A stretch of DNA of 64,000 nt from Bacteroidia bacterium 43-41 (GTDB lineage Bacteria; Bacteroidota; Bacteroidia; Bacteroidales; Dysgonomonadaceae), in contig MKTD01000033.1 in NCBI GenBank assembly GCA_001898165.1, positions 20,264 through 84,263 on the forward strand, written 5' to 3'. Position numbers and translations under genes: made by a program. Of the stretch, positions 1 through 9,657 are shown one piece after another (positions within the stretch are counted from its first letter, which is position 1; each line of letters opens with the position of its first letter). Under the pieces are notes generated by a model that was not told the DNA's origin, did not search any database, and saw only the letters and a list, made by a program, of their open reading frames with translations.

Positions 1-58
1 AAAGAAAAAGGCACAAGTTCAACATCCTGTACCTTCTCCTCTTAATTATGAATTTATT

Positions 59-1072
59 TTATGAAACTCTCAATGATTTTCCTACCCGTAACGTGGTCTT
101 TGGTGTAATGTTGTTCAGACTGCATAACCTGGATACGGACAAGCCGTGCGTTCTGGCAATGGCTCCCAGCGTATCACCGCTTTTAATCCGGTGATATTTC
201 ACACTTCCCGAAACGTATTTGTTATTGTTGGTAGATGTGGGTTCCTTATAGTTGCCGTTACGGGCAAGGACCCTGCTGCTTTGGGATGTTTTTCTGTAAC
301 TCGAATTGGTAACCAGATACTCATCGCGGTGACAAACGTTGTTGTTGAAGTCGATGAGAAAATTCGGATCGATGGGTTTTCCCAGAAACCGGGTTTCAAA
401 GTGCAGGTGGGGACCGGTTGATCTTCCTGTGTTTCCACCCAATGCGATGGGTTGCCCTGATTTAACAAAGTCGTTTTCCTTCACTAAAAACTTCGACAAG
501 TGCCCATAGACGGTCTCTAATCCATTTACGTGGCGGACAACCGTATAATACCCGTAACCTCTTCTCTCAAATTGCTGTACCCTGACTTTCCCGTCGAAAG
601 CGGCATAGACGGTGTCACCAACCTGTAATTTCAAATCAATGCCGTAATGGTAACGACGGCTTCCCCTTCTTCCGAAGTTTGAAGTCATCTTGCCCTCCCG
701 GGGCATTGAAAAATTGGTGAGATTAACAATAAAAGAATCGGGAGCATTTTTTAAAGCCCCGTAAATATCCACATGGGCATTTTGCCATACACCACCGTAA
801 ATATCGTCGCACGGGATTTCGTTTACATCAAATGTTTCACGGGTAGCTTCAGCTTCATCAAGAACGGACAAGTCCATTTTGAGTTTTATACCGTCGGCAA
901 ATAATCCTTCCTGATTTCCTAAACTTGTACTGTGTAATTGTTTGTAATTAACTTCCGATCTGGACTTTGCGGATGATTCCACTTTTGACTGAGCAAAAGC
1001 ACTTAATGTGGAAAACACCAAAGATACGGACAATAGTACTTTTACCTTAGATAAGTTTTTATTCCTCTCCAT
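59..1072 (-). CDS. M23 family metallopeptidase with C-terminal LysM
   Basis: Likely a secreted cell-wall endopeptidase (or degenerate regulator) acting on peptidoglycan. The 337 residues begin with a signal peptide (residues 1-28, ending SAFAQ). A disordered stretch follows, then an M23 LytM domain at about 125-240 with the zinc ligands H142 and D146 (HYGID), H191 and H222/H224 (HLHFE), and finally one LysM domain at 293-337 (GDTLGAIARTHGLS). All M23 ligands are present, so it should be catalytically competent. It lies 27 nt downstream of ndk on the same strand and is probably cotranscribed. The substrate bond cannot be told from sequence. Confidence 0.93.
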   Translation of the reverse strand: MERNKNLSKVKVLLSVSLVFSTLSAFAQSKVESSAKSRSEVNYKQLHSTSLGNQEGLFADGIKLKMDLSVLDEAEATRETFDVNEIPCDDIYGGVWQNAHVDIYGALKNAPDSFIVNLTNFSMPREGKMTSNFGRRGSRRYHYGIDLKLQVGDTVYAAFDGKVRVQQFERRGYGYYTVVRHVNGLETVYGHLSKFLVKENDFVKSGQPIALGGNTGRSTGPHLHFETRFLGKPIDPNFLIDFNNNVCHRDEYLVTNSSYRKTSQSSRVLARNGNYKEPTSTNNNKYVSGSVKYHRIKSGDTLGAIARTHGLSVSRLCSLNNITPKTTLRVGKSLRVS

Positions 1073-1099
1073 AATAATCGCTTAATTCATTCACTGATG

Positions 1100-1561
1100 T
1101 CAGACTTCATCGTTAGCATAAAGATTAACGAAAGCCGGTGGCGGATAATTAAAAATTTCGTTTTCCGAAAAAAAGCGTTTTAATTCTGCTTCTGCCGTCT
1201 CAGGAGAATCAGACGCGTGAACGACATTCTCCTGCACACTAACACTGTAATCTCCTCTGATAGTTCCCGGTTGAGCTTTTCTTCCGTTTGTCGGCCCCGT
1301 CATCATTCTCACCACTTCAACGGCTTCTAAACCTTCCAACGCCATAACAATTACCGGGCTTACCTGCATCGATTCTTTAATACGTTTGAAAAATGGCTTC
1401 TCCTTTAAATGAGAATAATGTTCTTCCAATATTGAGTCAGACAGAGACACCATTTTCATTCCCACAATTTGAAGCCCTTTTTTTTCGAACCGCGAAACAA
1501 CTTCACCCACAATGCTCCGTTGTACCGCCGAGGGCTTTAGAATTACTAATGTTTTCTCCAT
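1100..1561 (-). CDS. ndk: nucleoside diphosphate kinase
   Basis: Transfers the gamma-phosphate of ATP to other NDPs through a phosphohistidine. From the ATG at 1561 the protein has 153 residues, the normal family length. It starts MEKTLVILKPSAV and carries the active-site histidine H115 in NVVHASDS. An in-frame ATG at 1627 would add 22 residues, but it lies inside the promoter, so it was rejected. The next gene downstream is the M23 peptidase, 27 nt away. Confidence 0.95.
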   Translation of the reverse strand: MEKTLVILKPSAVQRSIVGEVVSRFEKKGLQIVGMKMVSLSDSILEEHYSHLKEKPFFKRIKESMQVSPVIVMALEGLEAVEVVRMMTGPTNGRKAQPGTIRGDYSVSVQENVVHASDSPETAEAELKRFFSENEIFNYPPPAFVNLYANDEV

Positions 1562-1624
1562 TAAATCTGATAATAATAAAAAGAAAATGACCTTTGAATA
1601 ACTATTTTTTTCCTTAATCCTTTC

Positions 1625-1656
1625 CAAAGTAAGTTGTTTCCTTTTTTTTGACCAAA
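1625..1656 (-). promoter_or_regulatory. promoter of ndk
   Basis: On the minus strand TTTG (1656-1653) is followed after 20 nt by TTACTTTG (1632-1625). This is one mismatch from the Bacteroidota consensus TTTG-N19-21-TAnnTTTG. Transcription would begin near 1618, which supports the ndk start at 1561. Confidence 0.6.
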
Positions 1657-1934
1657 TTATCTTTCAACTAATTTATGCGTGTAAACTTCAACAAAATTAA
1701 ACTTTTGTTAAAATATTAGACTATATCGCTAATTATAAGCATATTAAATGGAAATATGTTTAAAAACATAAATCGCCGCTTTTAACTTTTACAAATATCG
1801 ATTAACATTCATTTGAGTGCAAGTTTGAAGTTATCGTGCAAAAGAAACTTGTTGAAGCATATTGTTTTTTACTTTTTTTAATAACATCTAAGTAAAAATG
1901 AGGCTTTAACACAAAAACATACTGATTGTTTTCT
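1657..1934. other. AT-rich divergent intergenic region
   Basis: Spacer between ndk and the divergent DUF2723 gene. I see no reading frame with coding character, no tRNA cloverleaf and no strong hairpin. It probably only holds upstream promoter sequence. Confidence 0.5.
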
Positions 1935-1942
1935 TACCTTTG
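1935..1942 (+). promoter_or_regulatory. -7 box of the DUF2723 gene
   Basis: TACCTTTG matches TAnnTTTG exactly, 40 nt before the ATG at 1982. No convincing -33 TTTG is seen at the right distance. Its position argues against the upstream in-frame TTG at 1940 as start. Confidence 0.5.
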
Positions 1943-1981
1943 CTCAAATTTTCGGTTACGCACTATTTTGATCACGAAATA

Positions 1982-4900
1982 ATGAAGAAATACAAACTTA
2001 TCAACACAATTTCAGGCTGGGCTGTTTTTGTAGTTGCCGCGATTGTTTATCTCTTAACAATAGAATCGTCGGGCAGTTTCTGGGACTGTGGCGAATTTAT
2101 CTCAACAGCTTATCGATTAGAAGTAGGGCACCCGCCCGGAGCCCCCATCTTTATGCTCCTCGCAAACCTGTTTACGCAATTCACCGGCGACCCCGGACAA
2201 GTTGCCAAAATGGTCAACAGCATGTCGGCATTACTAAGCGCATTCACCATCCTTTTCCTGTTTTGGACCATTACGCACCTGACCCGCAAATTAGTGATGG
2301 GGGAGAAAAACGAAGAGTTAACTCCCGGACAAACTATCGCCGTGATTGGCAGCGGGTTGGTTGGAGCTTTGGTTTATACATTTTCAGATACGTTTTGGTT
2401 CTCCGCGGTGGAAGGTGAAGTTTATGCCTTTTCATCGATGCTCACCGCACTGGTTTTCTGGCTGATACTCAAATGGGAAGATAATGCGGAAAAGCCCGAT
2501 TCCGATAAATGGATCGTCCTCATTGCATACATTATGGGGCTTTCCATCGGCGTTCACCTGCTGAACCTGTTGTGTATCCCCGCCATTGTGATGGTTTATT
2601 ACTGCAAGAAAACCGAAAATCCGACGTGGAAAGGCGGATTATTATCGTTGTTGCTCTCTTTCGGCCTGATCCTTATTTTAATGTACGGAATTATTCCGGG
2701 ATTCACGAAAGTGGGCGGCTGGTTCGAACTTTTCTTTGTGAACACATTGGGCATGTCCTATAATTCTGGAGTTACCGTTTACCTGATCCTGTTGGTGGCA
2801 AGCATCGTTTGGGCGTTGTTCGAAAGCCTTTCCGGCAAAGGCGACCTGAAGAGGGCCAGAATAGCTTTCTTATTCAGCATCGGCTTGTCAGGAATTTTAT
2901 TTATCGGAAGCAGCGCCTGGCTCTGGATCGTTCTTATCGGGGTAGCCCTCTATTTCGTTTTCTCCAAGAACAAGCTGAACGTCAAATTTCTCAATCTTTC
3001 CATGTCGTGCCTGTTGGTTATCCTTATCGGATTTTCCGCGTACGCCATTATCCCGATCCGGTCATCGGCCAATACCCCGCTGGACTTGAATTCTCCCGAG
3101 GATGTATTCTCACTCGGCAGTTACCTCAACCGTGAACAGTACGGGCAAACGCCCATCATCTACGGGACCACGTATGCTTCACAAATTGTAAGGGACAATC
3201 AGGGACGCGCTGAAATTGCCAATGAAAAAAAATCGTACAGCAGGGTTGTAAAAACCTCCGAAAATCAGAAAGACCGATACATAGAGTCCAAAGTTTCCAC
3301 ATACAAATACGACAACACCATGCTCTTTCCGCGCATGCATACACATCCGTCGGAGCCGGGCTACGGTAACCATATCCAGGGGTATGAAAATTGGGGCGGC
3401 ATTACCGACAGAAATAAAAAACCCACGCTGATCGAAAACATGAAATTCCTTTTCAATTACCAGATCAATTTCATGTATTGGCGCTACTTCATGTGGAATT
3501 TCTCCGGCAGGCAAAACGATATCCAGGCAGATGGAGGAATTACCAAAGGGAACTGGATAACCGGAATAAAGTTTATCGACGATGGGATTCTCGGCCTGGG
3601 CCCGCAAGACCATATCGCTCCCGAAGTAGTCGATAACAAAGGACACAACAAATACTACATGCTGCCTTTCCTTTTGGGAATCATCGGCATTGTTTACCAA
3701 CTGAAACGGAAACAGAAAGGACAACAAAGCTTTTCTATCGTCTTTCTGCTGTTCTTCATGACGGGATTAGCCATCGTGTTGTACCTCAACCAAACACCTT
3801 ATGAACCTCGCGAACGTGATTACGCCTATGCCGGATCATTCTATGCCTACGCCATCTGGGTGGGTATGGGGGTTGCCGGGCTCGGCCGTTATCTGCGGAA
3901 ATTTATAAAGAACACTGCGTTGGCAGCATCGCTTGCCAGTGCTGCCTGTTTGCTGATCCCCCTTCAAATGGCGGGACAAACCTGGGACGATCACGACCGG
4001 TCGGGGCGTACCCTGGCTCGTGATACCGGCATGAACTACCTGAGTTGCGTTGAGCCGAACGGCATTCTCTTCACCAATGGCGACAACGATACTTATCCGC
4101 TTTGGTATGCTCAGGAAACAGAAGGTTTCCGTACCGATGTCCGCGTCACCAACTTAAGTTTCCTGCAAACCGAATGGTATGTAGATCAGATGCTTCGCCA
4201 GTCATACGAGTCAACTCCGCTGCCCATCAAATGGGACAGGGATAAATATTGGGGCGATGCGGCAAGCGCGGCTTTCGTCATTTCAAAAAACGAAATTCAA
4301 AACGTATTGAAGCAAAACAACATCCCATCCGTTTCATACGGGCAATACTACGATGTAAACGCTTACAGGGACAGCATTCCGCTCAAGGAGTTAATGGAAA
4401 ACCTGCGTACGGGGCAATACAAACCGGCAAACCCGTTCAACACCGGAAATACACAGGTTATCCCCTCAAACAAGCTTTACCTGGAGATAGATACTGCAGC
4501 TATAGATTGGGCGTCGTTCAATTCCAAACCGGCAGAGAAGATGTTCATCAACCTGGGTGAAAAATCGGCCGTTTACCGCCAGGAAATGATGATTATGGAC
4601 TTGCTAGCCAATATCAACGACGACAACTGGAAGCGCCCGATATACTATGCAACAACGGTTGACAGAAACCTGTATATGAACCTGCAGAATTCCAATTTTT
4701 CCCTCACGGGCCTTGCCTATCAGATTGTTCCCGGCACACCGCTGAGCGGCGGCGTGAACACCGAAAAAACCTACGACAACATGATGAATAAGTTCCGCTG
4801 GGGAGGATTGGAGAAAAATCCGGATATCTATTTAGATGAAACCTGCCGCCGGATGATATCGACCTTCAGGCTCTACTTCAATCAATTAATCGAAGCACTG

Positions 4901-5443
4901 ATTGAAGAAGGCAAGAACGACAAAGCCATCGCCGCCCTTGATAAGGCAACAACGGTAATGCCCGGGAAAGCAGTAGCTTACGGCAACGACGGCATTATGT
5001 TTGCCCGGGCATATTACCGGTTGGGCGAAACAGAAAAAGCGCAGAGGCTGATGGATGAAATTGAGAAGAGGCTACAGGAAAACCTCGGTTGGTACGATCG
5101 GCTCACCCCAAGGCAAATGGGCAATACGATGGTTGATATCTACTACAACGTCAACTCGTTACTACTCATAACATCTGTTTATCAGGAGTTCGACAAGGAG
5201 AAATACAAAACCTATACGGATGATCTGCTGCAACGCGCCCAAACATACTATATGCAAGGTGCGGGATATGTAGGCGACATGATCCTGAAGGATGTGACAG
5301 ACAGCTCTATTCGCGGGTATTATCGTTCGGGAGACGATACTACCCTGCAGGCCTCGGAAGAAGCGACTATGCAAAAAGCATTGAAGCTGATGCAGCAGTT
5401 CAGCCCCCGATTGCTGGAACAATACAATAAGTCCCAACAGTAG
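1982..5443 (+). CDS. DUF2723 family membrane protein (putative glycosyltransferase)
   Basis: A 1,153-residue protein with about a dozen hydrophobic segments in the N-terminal half and again near residues 540-660, followed by a long soluble C-terminal part that looks helical and TPR-like. The N-terminal pattern WDCGEFISTAYRLEVGHPPG is typical of DUF2723, a large Bacteroidota family related to dolichyl-phosphate-mannose:protein mannosyltransferases (GT-C fold). The acidic WDCGEF motif in the first periplasmic loop fits a GT-C catalytic position. A role in protein or envelope O-glycosylation is inferred from the family. The start was chosen at MKKYKL, downstream of the promoter. A polysaccharide deacetylase gene follows after 28 nt. 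Confidence 0.8.
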   Translation: MKKYKLINTISGWAVFVVAAIVYLLTIESSGSFWDCGEFISTAYRLEVGHPPGAPIFMLLANLFTQFTGDPGQVAKMVNSMSALLSAFTILFLFWTITHLTRKLVMGEKNEELTPGQTIAVIGSGLVGALVYTFSDTFWFSAVEGEVYAFSSMLTALVFWLILKWEDNAEKPDSDKWIVLIAYIMGLSIGVHLLNLLCIPAIVMVYYCKKTENPTWKGGLLSLLLSFGLILILMYGIIPGFTKVGGWFELFFVNTLGMSYNSGVTVYLILLVASIVWALFESLSGKGDLKRARIAFLFSIGLSGILFIGSSAWLWIVLIGVALYFVFSKNKLNVKFLNLSMSCLLVILIGFSAYAIIPIRSSANTPLDLNSPEDVFSLGSYLNREQYGQTPIIYGTTYASQIVRDNQGRAEIANEKKSYSRVVKTSENQKDRYIESKVSTYKYDNTMLFPRMHTHPSEPGYGNHIQGYENWGGITDRNKKPTLIENMKFLFNYQINFMYWRYFMWNFSGRQNDIQADGGITKGNWITGIKFIDDGILGLGPQDHIAPEVVDNKGHNKYYMLPFLLGIIGIVYQLKRKQKGQQSFSIVFLLFFMTGLAIVLYLNQTPYEPRERDYAYAGSFYAYAIWVGMGVAGLGRYLRKFIKNTALAASLASAACLLIPLQMAGQTWDDHDRSGRTLARDTGMNYLSCVEPNGILFTNGDNDTYPLWYAQETEGFRTDVRVTNLSFLQTEWYVDQMLRQSYESTPLPIKWDRDKYWGDAASAAFVISKNEIQNVLKQNNIPSVSYGQYYDVNAYRDSIPLKELMENLRTGQYKPANPFNTGNTQVIPSNKLYLEIDTAAIDWASFNSKPAEKMFINLGEKSAVYRQEMMIMDLLANINDDNWKRPIYYATTVDRNLYMNLQNSNFSLTGLAYQIVPGTPLSGGVNTEKTYDNMMNKFRWGGLEKNPDIYLDETCRRMISTFRLYFNQLIEALIEEGKNDKAIAALDKATTVMPGKAVAYGNDGIMFARAYYRLGETEKAQRLMDEIEKRLQENLGWYDRLTPRQMGNTMVDIYYNVNSLLLITSVYQEFDKEKYKTYTDDLLQRAQTYYMQGAGYVGDMILKDVTDSSIRGYYRSGDDTTLQASEEATMQKALKLMQQFSPRLLEQYNKSQQ

Positions 5444-5471
5444 AGACTTGTTCAATCCATCAAAGAGAGCT

Positions 5472-6089
5472 ATGCTGATTGAGCAACCGCCCCGTTTATA
5501 CAGGATGCTGTTTCCGAACACCGTTTGGAGAATTGAAAATCCCGACCGGAAAACAGTTTACCTCACTTTCGACGACGGGCCCATTCCCGAAGTTACACCC
5601 TGGGTACTGGACATTTTGAACAGGTATGCCGTTAAGGCGACTTTTTTCTGCGTGGGCGACAATGTACGCAAATATCCCGGGGTTTACCGGCAAGTGACGG
5701 CGAACGGGCATCGGACGGGAAACCATACTTTTAACCATTGGCAAGGGTGGAAACACGGCCTGAGGAAATTCATCCACAATACAAACCGGGCAAAAGAACT
5801 GATCGACTCGCCACTGTTTCGTCCCCCGCACGGCCATCTTGGGATGAACCAGTGCAAAAAATTGCAGGATGCCGGATACCGGATTATTATGTGGGACGTC
5901 GTCACACGCGATTACAGCCGGTTTATGTCGCCCGAACAGGTCTTGCAAAATGTGAAACACTATACAAGAGATGGCTCCATCATTGTATTTCACGACTCAC
6001 TAAAAGCCGAAAAGAACCTGAGGTATGCCTTGCCTAAGGCCATTGAGTGGTTGCTGGAAGAAGGATATACATTTGAATTGATCCCCTGA
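5472..6089 (+). CDS. polysaccharide deacetylase family protein (NodB domain)
   Basis: A carbohydrate esterase-4 type de-N-acetylase of 205 residues. The family motifs are visible in order: TFDDGP, the metal-binding histidines in GNHTFNH, RPPHGH and IVFHDS. No signal peptide is seen, so it would act in the cytoplasm or on a membrane-exposed sugar. The ATG at 5472 follows AAAGAGAG, a fair ribosome-binding site. A TTG at 5448 would add eight residues and is less likely. Probably cotranscribed with the DUF2723 gene. Substrate unknown. Confidence 0.85.
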   Translation: MLIEQPPRLYRMLFPNTVWRIENPDRKTVYLTFDDGPIPEVTPWVLDILNRYAVKATFFCVGDNVRKYPGVYRQVTANGHRTGNHTFNHWQGWKHGLRKFIHNTNRAKELIDSPLFRPPHGHLGMNQCKKLQDAGYRIIMWDVVTRDYSRFMSPEQVLQNVKHYTRDGSIIVFHDSLKAEKNLRYALPKAIEWLLEEGYTFELIP

Positions 6090-6236
6090 TGGGCAACAAT
6101 CATGCCCCCCGGACCTATCAGGCTGCAGGATCATGGAGACCCCAGCATTCCGGTCAGTTTCCGGAATATCTGGATAAGAGAGTTGTAAGAATAAAGATTT
6201 TTTTCACTATTCTTCCTTTTTTGAAATTAAAACACT

Positions 6237-6244
6237 TATCTTTG
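6237..6244 (+). promoter_or_regulatory. -7 box of the nqr operon
   Basis: TATCTTTG matches TAnnTTTG exactly; transcription would start near 6251, about 100 nt before nqrA. The TTTG at 6220-6223 is too close (13 nt) to be a standard -33 box, so the upstream half is unclear. Confidence 0.55.
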
Positions 6245-6259
6245 CACCTTAAACGGAAA

Positions 6260-6312
6260 ATGGCTATCCATCTTCACAGCTTGTTTCTTATAAAACTCTG
6301 ATTGACAGCCAT
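6260..6312 (+). other. nqrA leader with 13-codon uORF inside a possible hairpin
   Basis: In the presumed 5' UTR, ATGGCTATC (6260-6268) can pair with GACAGCCAT (6304-6312) with one mismatch. The same ATG opens a short frame (MAIHLHSLFLIKL) ending with TGA at 6299-6301. No terminator is seen. A regulatory role is speculative. Confidence 0.25.
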
Positions 6313-6352
6313 TCATCCCGAAAAAACCAACAGTTATTTTTATCAATCAAAT

Positions 6353-7699
6353 ATGGCTAATCGAATTAAAATCAAGAAAGGCTTGCAAATTCCTTTGTTA
6401 GGAAAACCCGAAGAAACGTTTCGCGGCGAAATAACAAGCGAATATGTACAGGTATGCCCGGAAGATTTTCAAGGAATCACGCCCAAGCTGAAAGTCAAGG
6501 TGGGTGATACCGTGAAAGCCGGACAAGCGCTATTTTTCTCAAAGATGTATCCGGATATGATGTTTGCATCTCCCGCCAGCGGAACAGTCACGGCCATCGA
6601 TCGTGGAGAAAAAAGGCGAATCCTGAATGTTACCGTCAAAGCCGACAGAGAAAATGTTTACGAAGACTACGGCAAAAAAGAGATTGCTACGTTGTCTGCC
6701 GAAGAGATCAAAAAGGCACTGCTCAACGCCGGTATCTGGTTTGTCATCAAACAACGCCCTTACGATGTTGTCGCCAATCCCGGCAAAGAACCGCGCGATA
6801 TTTTCGTTACCGGATTCGATACCGCTCCACTGGCCCCCTCGTATGATTTTATCCTGAAAGGGCAGGAAGCCGACTTACAAACCGGGTTGAACGCATTAGC
6901 CAAACTCACCAAAGGGAAAGTATATCTCTCCATTAGTCCCAACACGAAGAACGAAGGGTTAAGAAATGCCAAAAACGTGACAATAACCGAGTTTGAAGGA
7001 CCGCATCCCGCCGGGAACACCGGTGTGCAGATCAATCACCTGGCTCCCGTAAACAGGGGCGAAACGGTTTGGACGTTAAACGCCCTGGATGTTCTGTTTA
7101 TCGGAAGGCTTTTCAACAAAGGCGTTGTCGATCTTACCCGCACAGTAGCACTCACCGGCTCGGAGATAAAACAAACCGGCTATTACAAGATACTGATCGG
7201 CACGCAGTTGACTAAACTCTTCGCAGGGAACGTTAGCGGAAAAGGCAACTTGCGCCACATCAGCGGAAACGTGCTGACCGGAACCAAAATAACGGGCGAC
7301 GGCGTGCTTCGCGCCAACCACTCCCAAGTGACCGTAATTCCGGAAGGCGACGATGTTCACGAAGCTTTTGGATGGGCATCGGTATCGCCAAAACGCTACA
7401 GCGCCGGAGCCACCTATTTACAACTGAAAAAAGCCTATCGCCTGGATGCACGTCTGATGGGCGGTCCCAGAGCCATTATCGTTTCCAACGAATACGACAA
7501 AGTATTTCCCATGGATATTTTCCCCGAACAGTTGATTAAATCTATCCTGGCTTTCAATATCGACAAGATGGAACAACTGGGGATCTACGAAGTAGCGCCC
7601 GAAGATTTCGCACTTTGCGAGTTTGTGGACACCTCCAAGCTGGAACTCCAGAGAATTGTCCGCACAGGATTGGACATGCTGAGAAAAGAGATGGAATAA
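6353..7699 (+). CDS. nqrA: Na+-translocating NADH:quinone reductase subunit A
   Basis: Peripheral cytoplasmic subunit of the Na+-NQR complex, implicated in quinone binding. From ATG 6353 it has 448 residues and begins MANRIKIKKGLQIPL. Biotinyl/lipoyl-like motifs (VKVGDTVKAGQALF, ASPASGTV) resemble those at the start of RnfC, but NqrA lacks the RnfC iron-sulfur cysteines, and none are present here. A TTG at 6302 would add 17 residues and is unlikely. First of six collinear genes nqrA-F. Confidence 0.95.
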   Translation: MANRIKIKKGLQIPLLGKPEETFRGEITSEYVQVCPEDFQGITPKLKVKVGDTVKAGQALFFSKMYPDMMFASPASGTVTAIDRGEKRRILNVTVKADRENVYEDYGKKEIATLSAEEIKKALLNAGIWFVIKQRPYDVVANPGKEPRDIFVTGFDTAPLAPSYDFILKGQEADLQTGLNALAKLTKGKVYLSISPNTKNEGLRNAKNVTITEFEGPHPAGNTGVQINHLAPVNRGETVWTLNALDVLFIGRLFNKGVVDLTRTVALTGSEIKQTGYYKILIGTQLTKLFAGNVSGKGNLRHISGNVLTGTKITGDGVLRANHSQVTVIPEGDDVHEAFGWASVSPKRYSAGATYLQLKKAYRLDARLMGGPRAIIVSNEYDKVFPMDIFPEQLIKSILAFNIDKMEQLGIYEVAPEDFALCEFVDTSKLELQRIVRTGLDMLRKEME

Positions 7700-7729
7700 C
7701 AGTAACATAAAATATAAAACTATAATATA

Positions 7730-8941
7730 ATGTCGTTAAGAAAATTTCTCGATAAAATAAAACCGAATTTCGAAGAAGGAGGTAAATTTCATTGGTTGTA
7801 TTCTACATACGATGCCTTTGAGACATTCCTCTACGTACCCGCTACGACATCGAAATCGGGAGTACATATCCACGATGCCAGAGACTCAAAACGCACTATG
7901 GTTATCGTGATAATAGCACTTATTCCGGCATTGCTGATGGGGATGTATAATGTTGGATACCAGCATTATCTGGCCATAAACACCCAGGCAGGCTTTTGGG
8001 GAACTTTCCTTTACGGATTCCTGGCCATCCTGCCGCAAATAGTTGTTTCGTATGTGGTGGGCCTGGGTATTGAATTTGCCATGGCCCAGGTGAAGAAGGA
8101 AGAGGTGGCCGAAGGTTTTCTGGTCTCGGGACTGCTCATCCCCATGATTATGCCTGTGGACACCCCGCTTTGGATGATTGCCGTAGCTACCGCTTTTTCC
8201 GTAATTTTCGCGAAAGAAGTTTTTGGCGGAACCGGATACAATATCTTTAACGTGGCATTGATTGCCCGCGCATTCCTCTTCTTTGCCTACCCCTCTAAAA
8301 TGTCGGGCGACCAGGTATGGGTCCGCACTGCCGATACATTTGGCCTGGGCGGGGGCAATGTGGTTGACAGTTTCTCGGGCGCAACACCTCTCGGACAATT
8401 GGCCGTATCGGATGCTGCCCGTTTTGGCGACTTCACCTTCCAGGGAATTACGGGCAACCCGTTGTCGTTGTGGGACATGTTTGTCGGATTAATCCCCGGG
8501 TCGGTCGGTGAAGTTTCCACACTGGCCATTTTGCTGGGTGCGGTGCTGCTGATAATCACCGGTGTAGGAAGCTGGAAAACGATGATTTCCGTATTCCTCG
8601 GAGGATTGTTCACTATTCTCCTCCTTAATTTATTCGCACTGAATGCCTCTATGGAAATGCCGCCGCAGTACCATTTCTTACTCGGTGGTTTTGCATTTGG
8701 AGCCGTGTTTATGGCAACAGACCCGGTAACATCGGCACGCACGGAGAAAGGGAAATGGATATTCGGCTTTCTGATTGGCGTTGTGGCCATCTTAATCCGT
8801 ATTTTCAACCCGGGATATCCCGAAGGCATGATGCTGGCCATCTTGTTTATGAACGCGTTCGCTCCGCTTATCGATTTCTATGTGGTGGATGCCAATATCA
8901 AACGCCGCTTAAAACGAGCCGCGCTCCCGAATAACCACTGA
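7730..8941 (+). CDS. nqrB: Na+-translocating NADH:quinone reductase subunit B
   Basis: Integral membrane subunit of Na+-NQR, 403 residues with about ten hydrophobic segments. The motif SGAT at 216-219 marks Thr219 as the probable site of covalent FMN attachment by ApbE. The ends LRKFLDKIKPNFEEGG and FATD-type segments fit NqrB rather than RnfD by its length and N-terminal extension. Position between nqrA and nqrC is canonical. Confidence 0.95.
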   Translation: MSLRKFLDKIKPNFEEGGKFHWLYSTYDAFETFLYVPATTSKSGVHIHDARDSKRTMVIVIIALIPALLMGMYNVGYQHYLAINTQAGFWGTFLYGFLAILPQIVVSYVVGLGIEFAMAQVKKEEVAEGFLVSGLLIPMIMPVDTPLWMIAVATAFSVIFAKEVFGGTGYNIFNVALIARAFLFFAYPSKMSGDQVWVRTADTFGLGGGNVVDSFSGATPLGQLAVSDAARFGDFTFQGITGNPLSLWDMFVGLIPGSVGEVSTLAILLGAVLLIITGVGSWKTMISVFLGGLFTILLLNLFALNASMEMPPQYHFLLGGFAFGAVFMATDPVTSARTEKGKWIFGFLIGVVAILIRIFNPGYPEGMMLAILFMNAFAPLIDFYVVDANIKRRLKRAALPNNH

Positions 8942-8955
8942 ATTACAATTGAAAT

Positions 8956-9651
8956 ATGAACAGAGAAAATAGCACATATACAATAATATACGCATCGGTA
9001 ATGGTGATTATCGTTGCTATAGGTTTGGCTTTTACCCATCAGGTGTTGAGCGACAAACAAACCGCCAATGTAAATATCGACAAGATGCAACAGATACTCC
9101 GGTCGCTGCGCGTTGATGCTTCCGCTGCCAAAGCCGACGGCATTTACAGGGATCTGGTTAAATCGGCATACCTTATTACTCCCGAAGGGACAAAAATTGA
9201 GGGAACGGAAGGAATTGAGCCTACCGATCCCGCATTTTCGGGTGAAGGCGAAGGGCTTCCCGTATTTGAAGCCGAGATAGAGGGCTCCAAAAAGTATGTC
9301 ATCCCCATGCACGGAGCCGGACTGTGGGGACCTATCTGGGGATACCTCTCCGTTGAAGACAACGGCAACACCGTTTACGGGTCCGAGTTCGGGCACGCGG
9401 GCGAAACCCCGGGCCTGGGAGCAGAAATAGTTAATCTATCTTTCCGCAATCAATTCAAGGGGAAAGAGCTGATCAAAAACGGCGAATTTAAATCGATTGC
9501 CGTGGTAAAACCCGGACGGACCGACCCCGAAAGGGATTACGTCGACGGCATATCGGGCGGGACCATCACCAGTAAAGGAGTGGATGCGATGCTGTTGAAA
9601 AGCGTTGGGCAATACAAGAATTTTTTATTACAATTAAATGAGGGAAAATAA
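8956..9651 (+). CDS. nqrC: Na+-translocating NADH:quinone reductase subunit C
   Basis: Membrane-anchored flavoprotein subunit of 231 residues with one N-terminal transmembrane helix (about 9-29) and a periplasmic FMN-binding domain. The flavinylation motif is SGGT at 200-203 followed by ITS, giving Thr203 as the expected phosphoester-linked residue. The usual motif in proteobacterial NqrC is SGAT, so the Ala to Gly change is worth noting. It is probably still flavinylated. Confidence 0.93.
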   Translation: MNRENSTYTIIYASVMVIIVAIGLAFTHQVLSDKQTANVNIDKMQQILRSLRVDASAAKADGIYRDLVKSAYLITPEGTKIEGTEGIEPTDPAFSGEGEGLPVFEAEIEGSKKYVIPMHGAGLWGPIWGYLSVEDNGNTVYGSEFGHAGETPGLGAEIVNLSFRNQFKGKELIKNGEFKSIAVVKPGRTDPERDYVDGISGGTITSKGVDAMLLKSVGQYKNFLLQLNEGK

Positions 9652-9657
9652 AAGAAT

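Noticed and set aside
1562..1627. 22-residue N-terminal extension of Ndk
   Set aside because: The upstream ATG is in the promoter, and the shorter form has the standard length.
1562..1981. tRNA or other RNA gene in the large spacers
   Set aside because: No cloverleaf, T-loop or CCA-like end was seen in this or the other intergenic regions.
6089..6301. 70-codon frame between the deacetylase and nqrA
   Set aside because: It has no family resemblance and a biased composition, and the nqr promoter lies inside it. It is best read as intergenic sequence.
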